From the NCBI GenBank assembly GCA_003024985.2, contig PXIH01S0028336.1: 13,657 bases of DNA; one strand, 5' to 3'. Both the position numbers and the translations under genes were made by a program. This DNA comes from Euperipatoides rowelli. Its lineage: Eukaryota > Onychophora > Udeonychophora > Euonychophora > Peripatopsidae. Below, in pieces: positions 1 to 8,841 of the stretch (the first letter of the stretch is position 1; each line of letters opens with the position of its first letter). A model generated the notes under the pieces. It made no database searches. It was not told where the DNA came from and saw nothing but the letters and a program-made list of their open reading frames with translations.

Positions 1-91
1 TATGTTACAGCATATAATTTAGTGTGAGTAGATTTCAAAATACCTATTAATTCCACTGTACAAACCAAATTCTTATTATCCTATCTCTCAA

Positions 92-303
92 AATAACTTA
101 AATAAAAATCTGATCTTTTGTTTTTATATAGTTTAATTATTGTACTTTAAATGTATTTATTTATTTTTTGCTTAAAATTTGTTTAAAATTTTAAAAATAA
201 CAATTTTCTAAAATTGACATTTAAAGTCCCAATGCTTTCTTATTGGACCTTATTTATTGTTCATTAGAAAATAAAATTTATTTGGATCTATTTTAATTAG
301 ATA
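92..303 (+). repeat. AT-rich dispersed repeat, copy A
   Basis: This stretch matches, base by base with gaps, the reverse complement of 1351-1633. Shared blocks, in order, are an AATAAAAATCT-type start, TTTAATTATTGTACTTTAAA (copy B has a small change), a TTTTTTGCTTAAAATT block, a TTTTCTAAAAT..ACATTTAAA block, and TCTATTTTAATTAGATA at the end. Copy B carries roughly 90 extra bases before the last block. The ends are approximate, no target-site duplication is evident and no coding is seen. It is probably an old non-autonomous element; the family is unknown. Confidence 0.6.
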
Positions 304-381
304 TCTACAAAATCTTATATATACCTTAGTAATTCCTGATCTCCTCTCAAACAAAAATGCTGCCAACTAAGCTGATTGCAT

Positions 382-657
382 TCATTTCAATTTTGTTTCA
401 GTGCAATTGGTTGTTTTCTGAGCTTCACATGCTAAAAGGATCATTGTTGTATAATTCCATACAAAACATTGGCATGTGAAATGGCTAATGAATGTTCTAT
501 CAAGAAAGAATGATTGTTTTAAAATCTCTCCATAAAAAAGTCCTTTTAATGTGTTGAGTATGAGTTCACTACTTTCAATATAAATCATATTTTTTAACTT
601 ATCTAGGTGATATGTTTGTTTTTTTGAAGATCTTTTAATGTTTATATAATATTCCAT
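382..657 (-). other. 91-codon open frame, not recognised
   Basis: A minus-strand frame opens with ATG at 657 and runs 91 codons to a stop at 382. The peptide is Lys-, Leu- and Thr-rich with scattered Cys near the C-terminus, and no motif, signal peptide or membrane segment stands out. With this base composition about one stop-free run of this length is expected by chance in the window, so length alone does not support it. No partner exon is evident. It could be an exon or a relic of a mobile element, but the default reading is chance. Confidence 0.15.
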
Positions 658-739
658 ATCATTAAAATTGCTAGATTTATTGATTTTTTTTTTACAAATA
701 TTTTTGCAGACGAAATCACATTAACAGCAAGGGTAGTCT

Positions 740-754
740 CAATTGCTGGAATTT
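740..754. repeat. Left target-site duplication of SINE 1
   Basis: The 15 bases CAATTGCTGGAATTT recur without mismatch at 1141-1155, directly flanking the minus-strand SINE. The T-run of the element's tail begins at the right edge, so the boundary is ambiguous by a few T. Confidence 0.9.
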
Positions 755-1062
755 TTTTTTTGGAAGGAGGGGCTACACCATTGGTGCCAATACCCACCTG
801 ATGGCTGAGGCGAATCTATTTTTCTGTAGTTTTCTATATATACACTATTTACATTTATTTACATTATTTACATCTTATTACATTCTGACTATCAGAGAGA
901 ACATCTGAAGGTTCAGTTGTAATATTCCCTCATCTTTGTGAAACTTTAGAATTTTGTATCTTCAGAACACAAAGTCAAAAATTTAAACTGACTGGTTGAA
1001 TATAACTCTAAACTCCCTGTCTTTCAGAAAGAAAGACAATTGGGATAGGGTCAGACAACACG

Positions 1063-1073
1063 AGCCTCGAACC
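1063..1073 (-). promoter_or_regulatory. Pol III B box of SINE 1
   Basis: On the minus strand this reads GGTTCGAGGCT, close to the tRNA B-box consensus GGTTCGANTCC. It is the internal promoter element that binds TFIIIC, and it lies about 44 bases downstream of the A box, within the usual tRNA range. Confidence 0.75.
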
Positions 1074-1116
1074 TGGCTAACGCCAACACCAAGGAACACA
1101 AAGTAACGCAGTACAA

Positions 1117-1128
1117 CTCACTGTGCCA
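1117..1128 (-). promoter_or_regulatory. Pol III A box of SINE 1
   Basis: On the minus strand this reads TGGCACAGTGAG, matching the tRNA A-box pattern TRGCNNAGT. It lies about 12 bases into the element from its 5' end at 1140, as expected for a tRNA-derived head. Confidence 0.75.
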
Positions 1129-1140
1129 CCACCCCTTGGC

Positions 1141-1155
1141 CAATTGCTGGAATTT
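1141..1155. repeat. Right target-site duplication of SINE 1
   Basis: Exact second copy of CAATTGCTGGAATTT. It abuts the 5' (tRNA-like) end of the antisense SINE. Confidence 0.9.
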
Positions 1156-1350
1156 ATGCCAACCAGAAAGTTGATTTTTAGACCAATCTATCTATAGTAA
1201 AAATTTGCTGATAATTTTTGGGAGGTAGCTTTAATATGTTTAGATGTCAATCACATTTAGTTTAGTATCTAGAAAACTGATACAAAATAGAAATGAAAGC
1301 AAACAGCTTAGCAGCACATTTGGAGGCAGGGGAGAATTGCTAAAGCATTT

Positions 1351-1633
1351 TATCTAATTAAAATAGATACAACCAATTTTTTTTCTAATGTATAAATAAC
1401 TCATAAATAAAAATAAACTAAAAGTACTGTAACACTTAAATAGAACTTTAAATATTTTAATTTGAAAGAGTTTAGAAGACATTAAGGTCTTATAGGAAAC
1501 CAGTGGAATTTAAATGTTGATTTTAGAAAAATGATATTTTCTTAATTTTAAGCAAAAAATAAGAATACAGAAATTTAAAGTACAATAATTATACTATATA
1601 CAAACAAAAAAATTAGATTTTTATTCAGGTTAT
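1351..1633 (-). repeat. AT-rich dispersed repeat, copy B (antisense to A)
   Basis: The reverse complement aligns with copy A at 92-303 over its whole length, sharing the GTACTTTAAAT, TTTTTTGCTTAAAATTA and TCTATTTTAATTAGATA blocks. It contains about 90 bases that copy A lacks. Divergence is substantial, so the copies are old. No coding is seen. Confidence 0.6.
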
Positions 1634-1650
1634 ATACAACTTGAAGAAAA

Positions 1651-1716
1651 TTTTGATTTTTTTTGTTTGTTTATAGTTTATTATTGTACTTTATTTTTTT
1701 TTTTCTTAAAACCTCA
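1651..1716 (+). repeat. AT-rich repeat, partial copy C, inverted to copy B
   Basis: It shares with copies A and B a T-rich lead, then TATAGTTTA plus TTATTGTACTTT, then a TTCTTAAAA block. Bases 1577-1613 and 1656-1692 are an inverted pair about 43 bases apart, so single strands could fold back on each other. The right end fades into AT-rich sequence. Confidence 0.5.
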
Positions 1717-2249
1717 ATTAAAATATAAAAATGTGTAATTTTGAAATAGGAATCTTGAGATCGACTGACTGTAAAGATAATTATTTGTGTGTACTTACAC
1801 TAAGTCAGATCTCTAAAACCAGGCGGAACATCATACATATCTGCAAATTATTTATCTTTTATTTTTAAATATTAAAAAAAATTTTGATAATTTAATCATT
1901 AATTTTTAATGTTTAAGTTTTTATATTTTTAAAATCGTTTAATTACGATTTAAAACAATTTTTCTACCCCAATACATGAACTCAAAATGACACTCATTGG
2001 ATCTAAAAAAAAAATCATTCAAAAATCCTGTGGTAATATTAGTGTAAAAACTTTATTATAATCATTTATTAATTAAAAAAATAAAGTTTTCAATGATTAA
2101 AATCCTTTTAAATTAACTTGTTATATTTTTTAGAAATATTAAAATAATAGAGGTCTAATCGCTCTTACTGTCCAAAAAAACAAACTCAAACCTGTTTAAA
2201 CAAAATTTGTGTTTTCTATATCATTAAATTTTGTATATTTTCAAACTAG

Positions 2250-2300
2250 GATGATGTTCAAAGAAAATGTCACATGACTATGCTTCTGCAAGAACTTAAA
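2250..2300 (+). CDS. Candidate small internal exon (phase 0 to phase 0)
   Basis: An acceptor-like TTTTCAAACTAG ends at 2249 and a donor-like AAA|GTAAAT starts at 2301. Between them lie 51 bases, 17 codons, translating to DDVQRKCHMTMLLQELK. The frame stays open past the donor to a TAA at 2391. It starts and ends on codon boundaries, so it could splice in frame to either duplicated exon near 4.1-4.6 kb, both of which begin in phase 0. The surrounding 2250-2390 is less AT-rich than its flanks. An alternative is a terminal exon ending at 2393. There is no homology support, and a 47-codon open run is not improbable by chance. Confidence 0.25.
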
Positions 2301-4139
2301 GTAAATATAGACTCAAGGCAATTTAGCATTACAGGCACCAAATTACTGCTCAAAGCTATCCCAGTTATGACTGCACAGGAGGCACATGTTTAAACCTTTT
2401 TAATATAAATAACCTTTAATTTAAAACATTAGAATTTCTTAATAATGACTAATTTATGTAAATCAATTGAAATTATGTGTTTAAATCAATTAATTTTGAT
2501 TGATCAAGCAAACTACACTGTACCCCTCCAACATATTTGAGCGAAGAGTTTCAGACTGACGTTAATAGTGATTAGTTTCTGCGCTTTTTTTTATTCTAGA
2601 TCATTCTAAATAAAGCATCACACAATGTTTTCGTGTGAAAAATTTCCTGACCTTTATTTTGGACCCAGATTAAGCATTCAGATCAAATTTTCTGACCATG
2701 ACTATAGACAATTTCATCTATTTATTTTATTTTTTTGTAGTTTGTAAACATTTCAATTTGTTACGCTATTTCTTCAATTTACATCATCCACCCCATCCAG
2801 CTACTGCATTAATTTATTCAATAATTTTTCTACATAATACCAAACTATTGACATTAAAGTTTTGCTGTACAAGTTCATGGATTTTATTCTTTATTTGCTG
2901 TCAAGTCCTGCATCTTTGAAGTATATTATACTTTATACAAGCCTATCCGCATCCTTCACAACATCAGTCGCTAAGATTTCATCTTTGTAAGTTAATTTCA
3001 TCATTTTTTCCTTACTCTGAGTCCTTTTTAGGACTTCCAAATTGTCCCTAAAGAGAAATATAAAGTCTATTTTAAAGAATGAATGTGTTTTCTAAAATGT
3101 TTTGAATGTTTTGTGATTGTATGTAAGCCTTAGTAAATTATGAGAATGCTAGAATCACTTAAACAAAGCACCGTAATGCCAGTTTTCACATTAAATGGGC
3201 ACGGTTTTCCTACTTTCATGAAAATTTTATACCCTACAGTTTGAGTTACAGTTCAGGCCCTAGGTACTTTTTTAAAAAAAATAAGGGAAATAGTAAAAAT
3301 TAAGCCATTTTTAAAAATATTTCGCAGTTTTAAAGCTAAATAATTATACTTTTAGAAAACAATAAAAAAAAAATTTCCCATTTTTTTTTTTTTTTTTTTT
3401 TAATTTTTGCAAAAAATTATATATTTTTCAGCACGGTTGATGACATCCAATTTAGTGTAGATATACATTATATGAAGTTTAAAAAAATTTATTTTTGGTA
3501 TTTATTTTTGTTTTATTAGATTTTCTTATTGTTTCAATTGCCTGTCAGTAAACAATGATTTATCAAACTGCTTGTGAATCCTTATTTTACATAAATATAT
3601 ATTTTTTTTCAAATAAGAACAATCTTTTATTCTCCCTATTAGCATAACGACATTAAGAATTCTTAGTGTTATTAATATCTGGAATGTAAATAAATATCAA
3701 ATTATTTGTATTGCTATTCTTGTTTGAAGGCACTGGTCTTTTGTATCTTGCTTGGGATTTTGTCTTCAAGTAACTCAACTTTTTCTCTCTCTCTAACTCT
3801 TCTTCTACACATTCAGTAGGTATTGTTTAAGTCATCTGATGCTCAATTCACATTTAATTGAATCCAATTTTAAACAGCTAAATATCTTTTTTTAAATATA
3901 ACTTACACATAAAGATTTATATTTCTCAATTAATATATTTTTTATATATATAAACTAGATGTAATAAAAACAAAGTGATCTACTTTCATCACTAAATTTC
4001 TTTGAAACTCTCTTTTCACCTCCTTAATGTTTTCATAAACTTTTTTATTTTTTTTCAAAATCCCAAGTTCTTTTAGCAATTTTTCTCCCACAGTTTATGT
4101 TTTCTGGCATATTTCAATGCCTTTTGGCTCATTTTTCAG
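2301..4139. other. Intron-like AT-rich stretch, no gene seen
   Basis: Long AT-rich sequence with short ORFs only. One of these, at 2698-2919 on the + strand, translates to a Phe/Leu/Tyr-rich peptide typical of translated AT-rich noise. A T21 run sits at 3381-3401 just after an A10 run. If the 2250 exon is real, this is its downstream intron, ending in the pyrimidine-rich acceptor TTTGGCTCATTTTTCAG. Confidence 0.5.
3364..3401. repeat. Poly(A)/poly(T) homopolymer pair
   Basis: A run of 10 A (3364-3373) is followed after a short gap by 21 consecutive T (3381-3401). No transposon body can be assigned to either side. It is prone to length error in sequencing. Confidence 0.8.
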
Positions 4140-4312
4140 GCAATTTTGACAGACTATGGTAAGAAGCGTCTGGGTGTTGTAAACCAATTTTCCAAACCAC
4201 CAGAAACCCTTGTGGGAACTCCGGTGAAAGAGAAAGAGGTGGTGTGGGCAAGCAATCGCGTGCAGGCCAACCCATGCCCCGTCACCAATTTGCTGGGCGT
4301 ACGCATTGACAG
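4140..4312 (+). CDS. Internal exon, first of a duplicated mutually exclusive pair
   Basis: This 173-base exon is preceded by a pyrimidine-rich acceptor (CATTTTTCAG) and followed by the donor CAG|GTACAT. Only one frame is open across it. It encodes 57 residues plus two bases and opens with AILTDYGKKRLGVVNQ, followed by a polar Pro/Val/Lys segment with KEKE and a short C-terminal LLGVRID. Its G+C is clearly above the flanks. The 11-residue opening matches the opening of the next exon (4349). Unspliced reading continues through the 36-base gap to a TAA at 4353-4355. Splicing in series to 4349 also hits that TAA, after one codon completed across the junction plus CCA. The exon must therefore join a later phase-compatible exon instead. 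I do not recognise the protein family. Confidence 0.75.
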
Positions 4313-4348
4313 GTACATATCACATTTTTTTTACATTTTTCATTGTAG
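4313..4348 (+). other. 36-base spacer with GT..AG ends, too short for normal splicing
   Basis: It begins GTACATATCAC and ends in a T-rich tract plus CATTGTAG, so it carries both the donor of the left exon and the acceptor of the right exon. At 36 bases it is shorter than the spliceosome usually handles in animals. The donor would crowd any branch point for the right exon, which is a known steric route to mutually exclusive exon use. Confidence 0.7.
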
Positions 4349-4617
4349 GCCATAATCACTGAATACGGCAGAAAGCGACTTGTGGAGGTTAGACTGGCAT
4401 CCAAACGTGAGATCCCTGCTGCTGTCACCGCCATCACTAGCAATCTTCCTGCTGCAGAAAGCACACCCCCTGCTCATACTGTTGCTATTCCCGAGTCCTC
4501 ATTGGCAGAGGCTTTGCACGCGCCATCAAAGCCTAAACCGATACAAGTACTCAAAAAGTTGGTAGAGGAAATGAAGGATTTCAAGTTCTTACTTAGGAGA
4601 AGTAAAAGCACAGCAAG
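4349..4617 (+). CDS. Internal exon, second of a duplicated mutually exclusive pair
   Basis: This 269-base exon follows the acceptor TTTTTCATTGTAG and ends at donor AAG|GTAGAA. The single open frame encodes 89 residues plus two bases. It starts AIITEYGRKRLVEVRL, the counterpart of the previous exon's opening. It then has an Ala/Pro/Ser/Thr-rich low-complexity middle and a basic, probably helical tail (LKKLVEEMKDFKFLLRR, then SKSTAR). Entry phase 0 and exit phase 2 equal those of 4140-4312. The donor overlaps an in-frame TAG (4619-4621), so it could alternatively be a terminal exon with that stop, although no AATAAA lies close behind. Function unknown. Confidence 0.75.
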
Positions 4618-4621
4618 GTAG

Positions 4622-6404
4622 AACAGACTACCATTTATACCCCTAAAAAGTCCCTTTTCTGGAGCCTATTACATCAGCTAATCATAACATACAAAACTTG
4701 CTCTTTGCAATCAGTCAAGTATAATATTATTGCTATAATGAGTAGCCTATCTAAATTAATATGTTTTGCCAGTAGTAATAATTTGACTATATATTATCAA
4801 TTAAAAATTAAACCTTCCAATATGGAAAGAATTAAAGTAAAAAGTAAATTAATAATTTTGATTTAAAGAGTTCAAAAAACATCTAACATAAATTACAATC
4901 AAATTATCACTTATATTTTTATATTAATTGGTGCAGCTACTTTTCAATTTTTTTATTTTTGTTCAAGATATACAGTAGATGGTTGATTTTCTTGTCATAT
5001 CCATTTAATACATGTTATTACTTTCCAATAATATTTTAAAACATTTTGATTGCTGGTTTATTAATGTCTTATTATTTTCTTCTAACAGGTTTGTTAAACA
5101 TTCACATTGCATACAAACTGAATTGTTTAAAAAATGTATTTTTTTTCTTATCTCTATCTTTCACATTTTAAATTCATATATATTTTATTCGTTGTGTCAT
5201 GCATATTCACACATAATATAAAGTTATTGTAACATTACATTATCTCAAACTTTGAACATGTGACTTTGACAAATTCATTTTGACATTAACAGAATTTTCA
5301 ACAGGTTTAATCTACATCATCAAAGGTAGCATTATTATTGTAAGTAAACAATAACATTGTGGAATTTTAATATCTAGACCATGAAATTAATGGAAGATCA
5401 CAATATTTTAACTTCATTATTTTATTCATCAGTTGTAATATAAATTAAAATATAATTGATTTAAATTGAATTAAATAGTTTTCGTAAAGTATTTGGTGCT
5501 ATAAGTTCTACATTTTAGTTCCATGATATTTAATAATGGTTTTAAGTACTGTTTGTAGTTATTATATATGGATGACTTACCCTAAAAATGTTTACACTTG
5601 GTGTTTGTATGTGTATGTTGATTGTTGAGGTGTCTGGTTTAATTAAACTCTAGTATAGCCTTCACTACTTACAGAATGAACTAGCCTTAACTATTACCTG
5701 GAAATGTGGAGATTTCACAGATATCTGCCTGAATGTCACTACCAGGCTGCCAATTATATGTTGTGCTTAACATTTCCTAGATTTGGATTTTGTATAAAAA
5801 AAATGTTTACCCCTGCAAAAAAAATTGTAAAAAAAGTTATGCTACCTATTAATTCAATTTGATTACATTAAATAAATTATTTATTATGTTGTTGCTTTTT
5901 TTTTTACTTTCTATAAAGTTTTATAACTATTTAAGGGAATTCCAAAAAGGGTAATATATAAATACTGAGTGACGATTCGTACACAGGTGTGTATCATAGA
6001 CCCAATAGTTCAATTGCAATCATATTCTATAATATTCATGTTGGAGTTAGGGTCAGTGTGGCATTTGGGGTTAAAGATCATTTAATATTCTAAAATCATA
6101 TAATAAACACATGTGTGTATGAATAGCATTGCGTCTATTGATCTAAAACTGTGTAAGAATAGTCATAAAATTAAACACATTTTAAAAAAAAGAGATTAGG
6201 TTGGCACAAATCATTTTTTTATTTGCATAGATTTTTAAAAAAAGTAATATTTACTTTATTTTTGTTTGTTTATGTATACTAATTTGAGTTGTTTGGTAGC
6301 ATTTATGTCAGGGCNACAATAATAATGATCTAATAGACTACATCCTTGTACTTATATACAATATTTCATTCAATTAATGTGTTCGTATAACAATTTTCCC
6401 ACAG
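4622..6404. other. Intron-like stretch with weak exon candidates
   Basis: Mostly AT-rich with no convincing gene. Two acceptor-like sites precede open runs. At 5089, after TTCTAACAG, a phase-compatible but Phe/Ile-rich run reaches a stop at 5219-5221. At 5672, after CTACTTACAG, 31 codons are open in a Cys-containing frame, but that frame does not match the exit phase of the duplicated exons. The 5570-5780 interval is somewhat less AT-rich than its surroundings. Confidence 0.4.
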
Positions 6405-6459
6405 TANCAAGCGAATTGTGAACAAGAAGGATTACATTACCATTTCTTTTAACAAATAG
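6405..6459 (+). CDS. Candidate terminal exon
   Basis: A good acceptor (CAATTTTCCCACAG) ends at 6404. One base (T) then completes a split codon, giving AGT (Ser) after either duplicated exon, whose leftover bases are both AG. The frame continues with an ambiguous codon (ANC, base 6407 unknown) and KRIVNKKDYITISFNK to TAG at 6457-6459. The piece is richer in G+C than its flanks. ATTAAA, a common variant polyadenylation hexamer, lies at 6461-6466, rather close to the stop, and the first AATAAA I see is near 7073. Phase compatibility favours it, but an 18-codon run can arise by chance and nothing is known of the peptide. Confidence 0.4.
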
Positions 6460-8400
6460 AATTAAAAACTAGCAATAATTAGTTATTTTTACGATATTGC
6501 TCTGTTGTCTAGCTAATGTGTTCTATTACAAAGTATATTTTTGGAAAGACTATCTATTTATTTTGTCGTCTGTTATTGAGGGAGAGGGGAGGAGTACAAT
6601 AACTTCTGAAAAATGGTCCAATTGGCATATTTAAAGTTTGAACACAAGAATCTATATTTACCAATAACTATTGAACTGTAAATGATAAATCAATCAATCA
6701 ATCAATCTCAATCAATCAATCATAACTCATAATTCATGAATGGAAAAAATAATAATAACTCCTCAATTAGGATTTTTTCATAATGATGTTCTGTAGACAT
6801 ATGTTATGTGATTAGTTCTTAGATATAAACGTAGATTATGGAATCCATTATCTAAGAATTTAATCAAGCTTAGACTAATGAGAATTTATACTTTTTATTT
6901 TTGCTTAAAATTTGCTTAGAATTAAGTCATATTAAATATTTTCTATCAAATAATCAAATTTTATAATTATAAAACCAGTGGGCGATAAAATAATTTTTTT
7001 AACAAATTTTCATTCTGAATTTCTTAAAATGAGCAAGATAGTCAAACTATTATGTTAATATTTTAATTATAAAATAAAATTAATATTGTAGGCTTTAATT
7101 AATTATGGATAATTGCATTAAAAGGTAATATCTTGGTTGGGTAATTTTTGTTATCATGTGTGACACACAAATTAAGAAAAGTCCAAATAGGTTATTGATT
7201 TATTTTTTTAATTGTTTTTTTTTTATTGTTACATGAGTAATACAATACAATATCAATAAGTCTACAGCCCTCTAAATGACCTTTTTTGCATCATATTTTG
7301 GGAGATAAAGCATCTTCTGTGCTAATCATTATCATATGTTCCATTGTAACTATAGGCCTACTAATTAAAACAATCTATGAAAATATTTCAAAACCAGCAC
7401 AAAATGCTTGAGTAATAAACAAAAAAATAATAGCAAGAAAGATATTTTTAAATGGTGCTTTCATGTCATAAAAGATTGTATAAGTGATGTCTGTAATCTC
7501 TGGTATGTTGTTAGTGTTGAGCATTGTCTTTGATATTCAAATGTTTCTGGCCAGTCATTGAATGGATCTTTTCTCGTGTTTAGGCAACACCTGGTAACTA
7601 CTGGACGTCCCTATTTTAAATTTAAGAAGAATAGGTGTTCAGATTTCAGCCTAGATATTTTATTTGAAATTATGGTAATAAAACCTATTACTTTTATATA
7701 TGTTTCTACATCCAAGAATCATAACCTGGAAAAAGGAGGGGTATGGGTAGGAATGATCATGAGAGGGTAAACTATCCACATCCCACACATCTAATTTTTT
7801 TTATTAATATTTATCCATAATATACTAATTCACATAAAGACATAATGAATTCAAAAAATTGTTATGCCGAGAGAAAAATAAATTGTGGGTATTTGACCAA
7901 GTATATAATGTGTGCCTTCTATATGGATCAGAATGAAGGGAGTTACAATTCTATCTACAATTTTTAAAAAAAAAAATATGCTGCTTTAAGAGGCAAAACA
8001 TTTTTATTAAATATTAGAATACTTTAATAATATATTTGATAAATTATTATGTAATTGGTATTTAAAAGCCATAAATGGAAATAGTCTTTTTTTTTATTTT
8101 GATTACAAAAAAAATTATTATTTTAAAGTGTTTCATATAAGATGAAATCAATGAAGTAAAAATAGTTTATTAAGACTTTAAAAAAAAAAAAATCAACTTT
8201 CCCTCTTAAAATATATTTCAAATTCTGTAATTTTTTTTTATGATCATGCAAATTATCTTGTTTCAGCTTTTCATTTTTGTCAACACAGAATTATTATTAT
8301 TTTGAATTTATCTTTATGCTAGACCAAGAAGAAAAGTTGTTTTTCTCTCTTTCTAAATAATAAAATTTCATAAATTAACTGTTCATGAAATAAAAAATAA
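6460..8400. other. AT-rich stretch, no gene seen
   Basis: It contains the CAAT microsatellite (separate entry), many A and T runs, and a 70-codon open frame on + at 7558-7770 with no recognisable motif, within chance expectation. A TTTTTGCTTAAAATTTGCTT block near 6899-6918 resembles a block of repeat copy A but is too short and AT-rich to call. Ambiguous bases at 6315 and 6407 lie just upstream. Confidence 0.5.
6688..6722. repeat. (CAAT)n microsatellite, interrupted
   Basis: About eight CAAT/ATCA units, broken once by an inserted CT after the fourth. The first part is AATCAATCAATCAATC. It is a likely length-polymorphic locus. Confidence 0.9.
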
Positions 8401-8411
8401 TAAAAAAAAAG

Positions 8412-8482
8412 TACTGCGCATCATTAGCTGTTCAGTATAATATTTCCATAATAATTGTTTAGAGCTTTGCGCAGACGCAGTA
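8412..8482. repeat. Possible small TA-bounded inverted-repeat element
   Basis: The segment begins TACTGCG and ends CGCAGTA, a 7-bp perfect inverted pair bounded by TA on both sides. TGCGCA occurs just inside both ends, and AGCT occurs at comparable inner positions. Total length is 71 bases. It could be a tiny MITE of the TA-target type or a chance hairpin. No second copy is visible in the window. Confidence 0.3.
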
Positions 8483-8788
8483 TTGCAACCAATGAGGCCC
8501 AATAAAAATCTTTGGGATTTCTAGTATACAAAATCAGTTTTCTGGTACGATGGTTATTTAACAGATTATTTAGACTGATGCCTATTCCTATCTTTTAGAA
8601 TTAATATGCTGCATTCCGATAATCCGATATAGCCTATTGCTATATTTATAAATAGTATAAAATTGGTGGAGCTGAGTATTTTTATCCGCTGTATTACTAA
8701 AAAGACATTCATTATTTTTACCGTTTATCCACATATTGTCTGTGATTCAAAGGCATCAACTTTATAACGGAAACATTCAATTTTTTTT

Positions 8789-8841
8789 GTGTGTGTGTGT
8801 GTGAGGCAGGGAAGGAGGGAAAGAGGCAAGGGAAGGGGGGA
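8789..8841. repeat. (GT)n followed by a G-rich purine tract
   Basis: A GT dinucleotide run (8789-8803) passes directly into an almost pure purine stretch with several G triplets and a G6 run (to about 8841). Such strands can adopt Z-DNA, triplex or G-quadruplex forms, but the spacing between some G runs is long (10 bases). A second short G-rich tract (G6AG5) follows near 8974. Confidence 0.7.

Larger units (their letters stand above)
755..1140 (-). mobile_element. tRNA-derived SINE, full length, antisense (SINE 1)
   Basis: A retroposed element of about 386 bp in minus orientation. Read on its own strand it starts near 1140 with a tRNA-like head containing a pol III A box (TGGCACAGTGAG) and B box (GGTTCGAGGCT). 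It runs through an unrelated body and ends in a short A-tail, seen here as the T-run up to 760. A perfect 15-bp duplication of the target (740-754 and 1141-1155) shows insertion by LINE-type target-primed reverse transcription. The body includes an ATTTAC-rich tandem stretch around 842-890. The identical target copies suggest a fairly recent insertion. It encodes no protein and would depend on a partner LINE. The family is not identified. Confidence 0.85.
1156..2249. other. Non-coding AT-rich stretch holding two repeat copies
   Basis: Apart from repeat copies B and C (listed separately), I see no gene. The sequence is dominated by A/T runs. A 10-bp inverted pair (AAAACTTTAT near 2047 and ATAAAGTTTT near 2081) lies within a short AT-rich hairpin. 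Stops are dense in all frames. Confidence 0.6.

Noticed and set aside
2698-2919. 73-codon + strand open frame
   Set aside because: Phe/Leu/Ile/Tyr-rich translation typical of AT-rich noise, no motif, no supporting splice context, length within chance.
4282-4464. 60-codon minus-strand open frame
   Set aside because: Lies opposite the two well-supported + strand exons; antisense shadow.
4380-4565. Alternate-frame + strand ORF inside the second exon
   Set aside because: The paired-exon homology with wobble differences is in the other frame; this is an overlap shadow.
5012-5221. 69-codon + frame including acceptor-like site at 5089
   Set aside because: Phase-compatible but strongly Phe/Ile/His-rich, and the composition equals its flanks. 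Kept only as a competing exon hypothesis.
5672-5767. 31-codon open run after a good acceptor, ending TAA
   Set aside because: Its frame does not match the exit phase of the upstream exons, there is no donor and it is too short to call.
6688-6722. CRISPR-like short repeats
   Set aside because: Simple 4-base microsatellite without spacers.
7558-7770. 70-codon + open frame
   Set aside because: No recognisable motif, no splice signals of note, expected by chance.
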